DNA from: Oppiella nova
Taxonomy: Eukaryota; Arthropoda; Arachnida; Sarcoptiformes; Oppiidae
DNA: 27,097 nucleotides
Assembly (NCBI GenBank): GCA_905397405.1
Contig: CAJPVJ010000372.1
Coordinates: forward strand, 1 to 27,097
Reading direction: 5' to 3'
In this document: positions 15,972 through 27,097 of the stretch, one piece after another
Position numbering within the stretch: the first letter of the stretch is position 1
Layout of the letters: every line of letters starts with the position of its first letter
The notes under the pieces: model-generated
What the model was told of the DNA's origin: nothing
The model's input: the letters and a program-made list of their open reading frames with translations, nothing else
The model's database searches: none
Position numbers and translations under genes: made by a program

Positions 15972-16423
15972 GTCTGGGTCAATCATATTATAAAATATAT
16001 CATAGTACATTAATAACTGTACTGACGTGGGATGAGAAACTTTGCACTTGTTTTTTTTATCGTGTATTAATTATGTAAATATAATTCGTATGATTTCCTA
16101 AATCAAGTCTAATCTTAATCTATAGTTCACTAAATTCAAGGCTTGATCTCAAGGTTTGTCACAACAGTCATTAACTTCTATTATACAGACTTCTCAAGTA
16201 TTACACTTTGTGAACATAATTGCTATCAGTACTTTTATTGGTAATAAATAATCATTATTATCTATAATATTACGGCATATTGAATGACAGTAAATTAGAT
16301 ATTTTGTGTTAATTGTGAGGTTTTCAGTTAATTAAATTACAGCTAGTTTCATAAAATCCATTTTATTTAAAAACTTTACACAAAATATACAACAATTACA
16401 TTAAGGCTTAAATGAAATAAGAT
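15972..16423. other. AT-rich spacer with GCP5 3' end
   Basis: A minus-strand AATAAA at 16367-16362, about 57 nt past the GCP5 stop, is the likely poly(A) signal. The remainder is AT-rich with no supported gene. Confidence 0.5.
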
Positions 16424-18505
16424 TTAAGAGTTTTGGTTCAACACCTCATAGAAACATTCGAGTAAATGATTGCATCGATTGATGTCTAAATCAATGTCCT
16501 TAAGTACGGACTCTTCATTCACTTTGTGGTCAGAACTCCAGATGCGCTCCAATTGTGAACACAATTCAATCAATTTGTTGACAATATTTCGCAATGTTGT
16601 CTGCTTATCAAATATCGTTTGCTTTAATTTAAGCACAAATTGGTTATGAATTTCCAGAAGATCTTCAAAATTAGTTAAATGCGTGAATCGGTCGATGGTT
16701 TCATTGATGTGAACATCGATTCTAGTCATCAAATAGTTGTATAACTTATTGACACTAATCTGTAGTTTAAATCTCATGATATTTTGGTTGCGATTCTTGA
16801 CGAGTGGTGACTTGAACTGTGGGCTAAACATCAATTGATCCAAAAGCCATTTACTGTACTTTACTTTCAGCAACAGTTGAAACACTTGATTCAAGACACC
16901 CATCACCTCGTCATTGAACAGACCATTGAATGGCCACTCGATTGGCGAATAAATGAGATGAATATTCTTAAAGATATGCACCGAATCAGTGGTCAGCTTA
17001 TCGTAACTCACAAATGGCTTAATATTAGGCACCGATTCAAAAGTGGTGTCGTTTTCCAAAACATACAAACCGTCGACTTTCGAGGCATTCATTTCATTGA
17101 TGTTATGAAACAAATCCAGACAATAGGTGGGAATCACACGACTCGAGCGCAACAAATAAAAGTCACAAACATTTTGGAAGTAATTCTTGTATTCATTGAG
17201 AATCACATGAATGAGTTGCGATGAAATGGCGGAACAGATGTGACAAATGGTTTGTGTGAGCGCTTCGTTCACAATCAGTTCAATCGTTTTGAAGCACTTT
17301 TGCGGCAAATCTGTGTCCAAACCATTGTTCCCGTCATTCAATTCAAAGCATATGTTGTGGTCATAGAAGACCTGATTGTGAAGGGAATAGACATCGAAAT
17401 AGTTTAGATCCGAATCATATTCAGTCATTTCCAACGGATTCATTGCCAAAGACTTGGGCATTATCTCAAACTCATCCACTGGTTCCCCATTCGTATCAGC
17501 AGTTTGTATCTCATTTGAAGTGTTTTTGTCTCTTAAGAAATCACTTTTTCTGAACAATTCATTCAAAGCGGTTATAAACTTATTATACAAATCGATTGAC
17601 TTATCATCGGATGGGATATTAGTGGCAAAAGTGAGTCTTCGACTCATGAGTCGAGACTTGGATGCAATCAATATTGTGTTTAAATGTTTGGCCAAAAAGT
17701 GAGGTATTTGTGACAAATCACTTCTAACCTGAAGACAATTGTTCCAGAAGTTGGTTGAGTAGATGTCATCGTCAGACTCGGTGAACACAAACTCCTGATG
17801 CGAGTCACGGACCACACCATTGGTGAGAATATAACCGAAGTAATCGAGTGTCGGCTTAAGACAATCGATGAACAGTTTGAACAGAATATTCCTGATGGAG
17901 GTCTTCTGGAAGTCGATTCTGTGGTAAACAGCGTTCAGAATCGCAAAACTGAGGGAATAGTTATTGCTTTCGTTTAAAGCGGTTTCGCGGATCTGCTCGA
18001 AGATCTGCCACAAGATCTCAATCCTCAGCAAAAGATTGTGGTTTTGGTCGCAATCCAACCAATACTTGAGACCCAATAGAGAGACACTTCTGTTGTGGGC
18101 ATTATTGGCGACCAAATGGTCTGAAATGGTGTTCAAGTGCTTGATGTGATCGATGAGAAGACATCGCAAAGAACTGCGGAATGCGTTGAATGTAAAGCAG
18201 AGGACGAGGTCTTCGTCTTTGACATCATTATAGCAGAAGTCAAACATCCGTCGGAAAGCGGTTCCGTATTTGCAGTAATAGTGGAGATAATTGTAGAGAA
18301 GTGTTTGGTTGAGCAGATGGTCGCCACTCAAGCCCTTCCTCACGAAGAAGTGTTCGTCCGATTGGTTCCAACCGAAGCACACAGTCGTCGACCCCGACAG
18401 ACATCCCATGACTCCCACCACAACCTCCCGTTGGCTCAACTCATGGGTCGTGTCTATCATTGATATCAATTGACACCAATTCAACGGTTCCTCGAGTGAT
18501 GACAT
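16424..18505 (-). CDS. TUBGCP5: Gamma-tubulin complex component 5, intronless
   Basis: GCP5 is one of the Spc97/Spc98-type subunits of the gamma-tubulin ring complex, which nucleates microtubules at centrosomes and spindles. One open frame of 693 codons starts from the ATG at 18505 (context ACAATGT). Near the N-terminus QREVVVGVMGCLSG matches the RETLWLLSG start of the GRIP1 domain. Later come EFVFTESDDDIYSTNFWNN, FLAKHLNTILIASKS, then in the GRIP2 region a YSPIEWPFNGLFNDEVM segment, VFQLLLKVKYSKWLLD, KLYNYLMTRIDVHI and FEDLLEIHNQFVLKLK. These fit GCP5 better than GCP2-4 or GCP6. It lacks the roughly 260-residue variable N-terminal region of human GCP5 and a little of the C-terminus. The frame stays open upstream through a 12-bp repeat with no ATG. 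No introns, unlike neighbouring genes. Confidence 0.85.
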   Translation of the reverse strand: MSSLEEPLNWCQLISMIDTTHELSQREVVVGVMGCLSGSTTVCFGWNQSDEHFFVRKGLSGDHLLNQTLLYNYLHYYCKYGTAFRRMFDFCYNDVKDEDLVLCFTFNAFRSSLRCLLIDHIKHLNTISDHLVANNAHNRSVSLLGLKYWLDCDQNHNLLLRIEILWQIFEQIRETALNESNNYSLSFAILNAVYHRIDFQKTSIRNILFKLFIDCLKPTLDYFGYILTNGVVRDSHQEFVFTESDDDIYSTNFWNNCLQVRSDLSQIPHFLAKHLNTILIASKSRLMSRRLTFATNIPSDDKSIDLYNKFITALNELFRKSDFLRDKNTSNEIQTADTNGEPVDEFEIMPKSLAMNPLEMTEYDSDLNYFDVYSLHNQVFYDHNICFELNDGNNGLDTDLPQKCFKTIELIVNEALTQTICHICSAISSQLIHVILNEYKNYFQNVCDFYLLRSSRVIPTYCLDLFHNINEMNASKVDGLYVLENDTTFESVPNIKPFVSYDKLTTDSVHIFKNIHLIYSPIEWPFNGLFNDEVMGVLNQVFQLLLKVKYSKWLLDQLMFSPQFKSPLVKNRNQNIMRFKLQISVNKLYNYLMTRIDVHINETIDRFTHLTNFEDLLEIHNQFVLKLKQTIFDKQTTLRNIVNKLIELCSQLERIWSSDHKVNEESVLKDIDLDINRCNHLLECFYEVLNQNS

Positions 18506-18508
18506 TGT

Positions 18509-18575
18509 GGACACACTTTGGGACACACTTTGGGACACACTTTGGGACACACTTTGGGACACACTTTGAGACACA
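18509..18575. repeat. 12-bp minisatellite abutting the GCP5 start codon
   Basis: Five exact tandem copies of ggacacactttg occupy 18509-18568, followed by a degenerate partial copy (agacaca). The array ends three bases before the ATG of GCP5 and so lies in its 5' UTR. On the minus strand it is open in the GCP5 frame and would read as repeated QSVS. A GTG, but no ATG, lies at its upstream edge. Confidence 0.95.
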
Positions 18576-19688
18576 AACCAAACAATGAGTCAATCATTCA
18601 ATCATTACTTCATTTGTTTTCATTTCAAACTTTTGGCGGCTTTTTCTCACACGTGTCACACGTTCTATACAAACGGCTTATCACAAGCCTGTTATTAGTG
18701 ATGAGTTGTGCCCTTTTTGTTATGTAAATGACAAATAGTTGTAATACTGAGCAATAGAGGGCTATATGTAAACAATGATAGGAATATTCTGTGAATTCGT
18801 TGCAATAATCTGACTAAAATACTGTATTACCTTGTTAATTAAAAATACAATGTAGAATAATAGAAATTATGAATACAATGACCAGAGTAATATTTAATAT
18901 TTGAATTTATTCAATAAATTATTTTCATATTTAGTTTGAAATGAATTGAAAAGATCCTTAAATCACTAGATTATCAAATAATTGCTAAATAAATAACAGA
19001 ATAATAGTAATAATAATATAATAAAACAACAAATAAATGAAACGAGAAATGTTTGAAAAGATATAAAAAATAAATTAAATAAATTTTGAGACAATTATTG
19101 CAAAGCTATACAAGCCGTGCGAATATATTCATTGACTGTATATAATGTTTAGCATAAAGTGTTGTGTTATAAAGGTTTTAGTTTTAAAGAATTTGTTTGC
19201 ATTTGTCTGTTAAGTATACAACAAATTGAGAATATTTTGTTAAATACATTAAATTCATTACAACCGATCAAATGTGTTGCCTTTGCAATCGACAAATGGT
19301 TTGCAAACAAGTCGTAAGGTCTGTGCAGTCGTTATATAATATTATATCAATTATTATTGATTACTATATCAATGAGTGAATTTAATTAGATAATAAAAAA
19401 TGAATGGTTGGGCACTTGAACTGCCCTACTTTCCCATCAGCACAATAGCTGTGACTAATATATTCAAGACAAATATTTACTAAGATTTAATATATTTTAT
19501 AATATATTAATATTTATATATAAATTGATATTAAAATTTATAGATAATAAGAGTTTGATTCAGCGATGCTTAAGGTATGGTTGAGTGCATTGATATTCAT
19601 TTCTTGATCGTTGCCATCTATGCAATATACAGTGTATATAGTGTTATGTTTGATGATAATAGTGCCTAAGCTATGTGTTATCCCACAA
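18576..19688. other. Spacer between CMIP 3' end and GCP5
   Basis: The 150 bp next to GCP5 are less AT-rich and likely hold its promoter, including a palindromic ACACGTGT at 18649-18656. The rest, to the CMIP stop at 19689, is AT-rich and shows no coding frame. Confidence 0.5.
18649..18656. promoter_or_regulatory. Palindromic E-box in the putative GCP5 promoter
   Basis: ACACGTGT, centred on the CACGTG E-box core, lies about 145 bp upstream of the GCP5 ATG, with a near-copy (cacacgtt) directly after it. bHLH factors of the MAX/MYC/USF type bind such cores. Placement is suggestive only; short motifs arise by chance. Confidence 0.3.
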
Positions 19689-27049
<7,361 letters not shown>

Positions 27050-27097
27050 CTGTCAAATAAACTATATATTAGTTCATCAATTGTAGACAATTTGCTA

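Noticed and set aside
16835-17224. Plus-strand ORFs within 16835-18463
   Set aside because: All are shadows of the long GCP5 frame on the other strand.
18509-18575. CRISPR-like or transposon-end repeat
   Set aside because: The units are contiguous 12-bp copies without spacers or inverted ends; this is a minisatellite.

Overview
This is an AT-rich nuclear segment of a small-intron eukaryote, most likely an arthropod and plausibly an acariform (oribatid-like) mite. The reasons are: conserved genes are animal-type (paraplegin, NAE1, AHCY, GCP5, CMIP); introns are mostly 54-105 nt with GT..AG ends and AATAAA-type signals follow the stop codons; long AT-rich gaps hold no genes; and one gene belongs to the mostly prokaryotic DUF389 membrane family, which as I recall is also kept in some invertebrates. 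The mite assignment is inference; nothing was searched.

Layout: all seven recognisable genes lie on the minus strand, so they read right to left. From right to left they are: the 3' part of a C-Maf-inducing protein (CMIP) homologue (19689-27049, 5' end outside the window); an intronless gamma-tubulin complex component 5 (16424-18505); S-adenosylhomocysteine hydrolase in five exons (13568-15571); an intronless bacterial-type NAD-dependent epimerase (11637-12632); NEDD8-activating enzyme regulatory subunit NAE1/APP-BP1 (9339-11231); paraplegin/SPG7, a mitochondrial m-AAA protease (6289-9018); and an 11-exon DUF389 membrane protein (1656-5435). Two weak plus-strand candidates exist: a membrane-spanning terminal exon (866-1062) and a small ORF divergent from AHCY (15738-15971).

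I rebuilt exon structures by hand from splice motifs, intron phase and recalled family sequence. DUF389 (654 aa), AHCY (434 aa), the epimerase (331 aa) and GCP5 (693 aa) read through cleanly. Three genes do not. Paraplegin carries an exact 128-bp tandem duplication that breaks its frame; removing one copy gives 793 codons, close to the human length. The 3' half of NAE1 lacks conserved blocks and shifts frame. CMIP has two exons with stops or frame changes and one missing block. Such clustering in otherwise well-conserved, normally single-copy genes suggests assembly error or collapsed divergent haplotypes at least as much as true pseudogenes.

The genes show no operon-like functional theme. 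They are unrelated housekeeping and regulatory genes covering mitochondrial proteolysis, neddylation, the methyl cycle, microtubule nucleation and adaptor signalling. I found no convincing new multi-gene system. The most interesting points are the horizontally acquired-looking epimerase, the intron-rich animal DUF389 gene, the 12-bp minisatellite abutting the GCP5 start codon, and the exact duplication in paraplegin.
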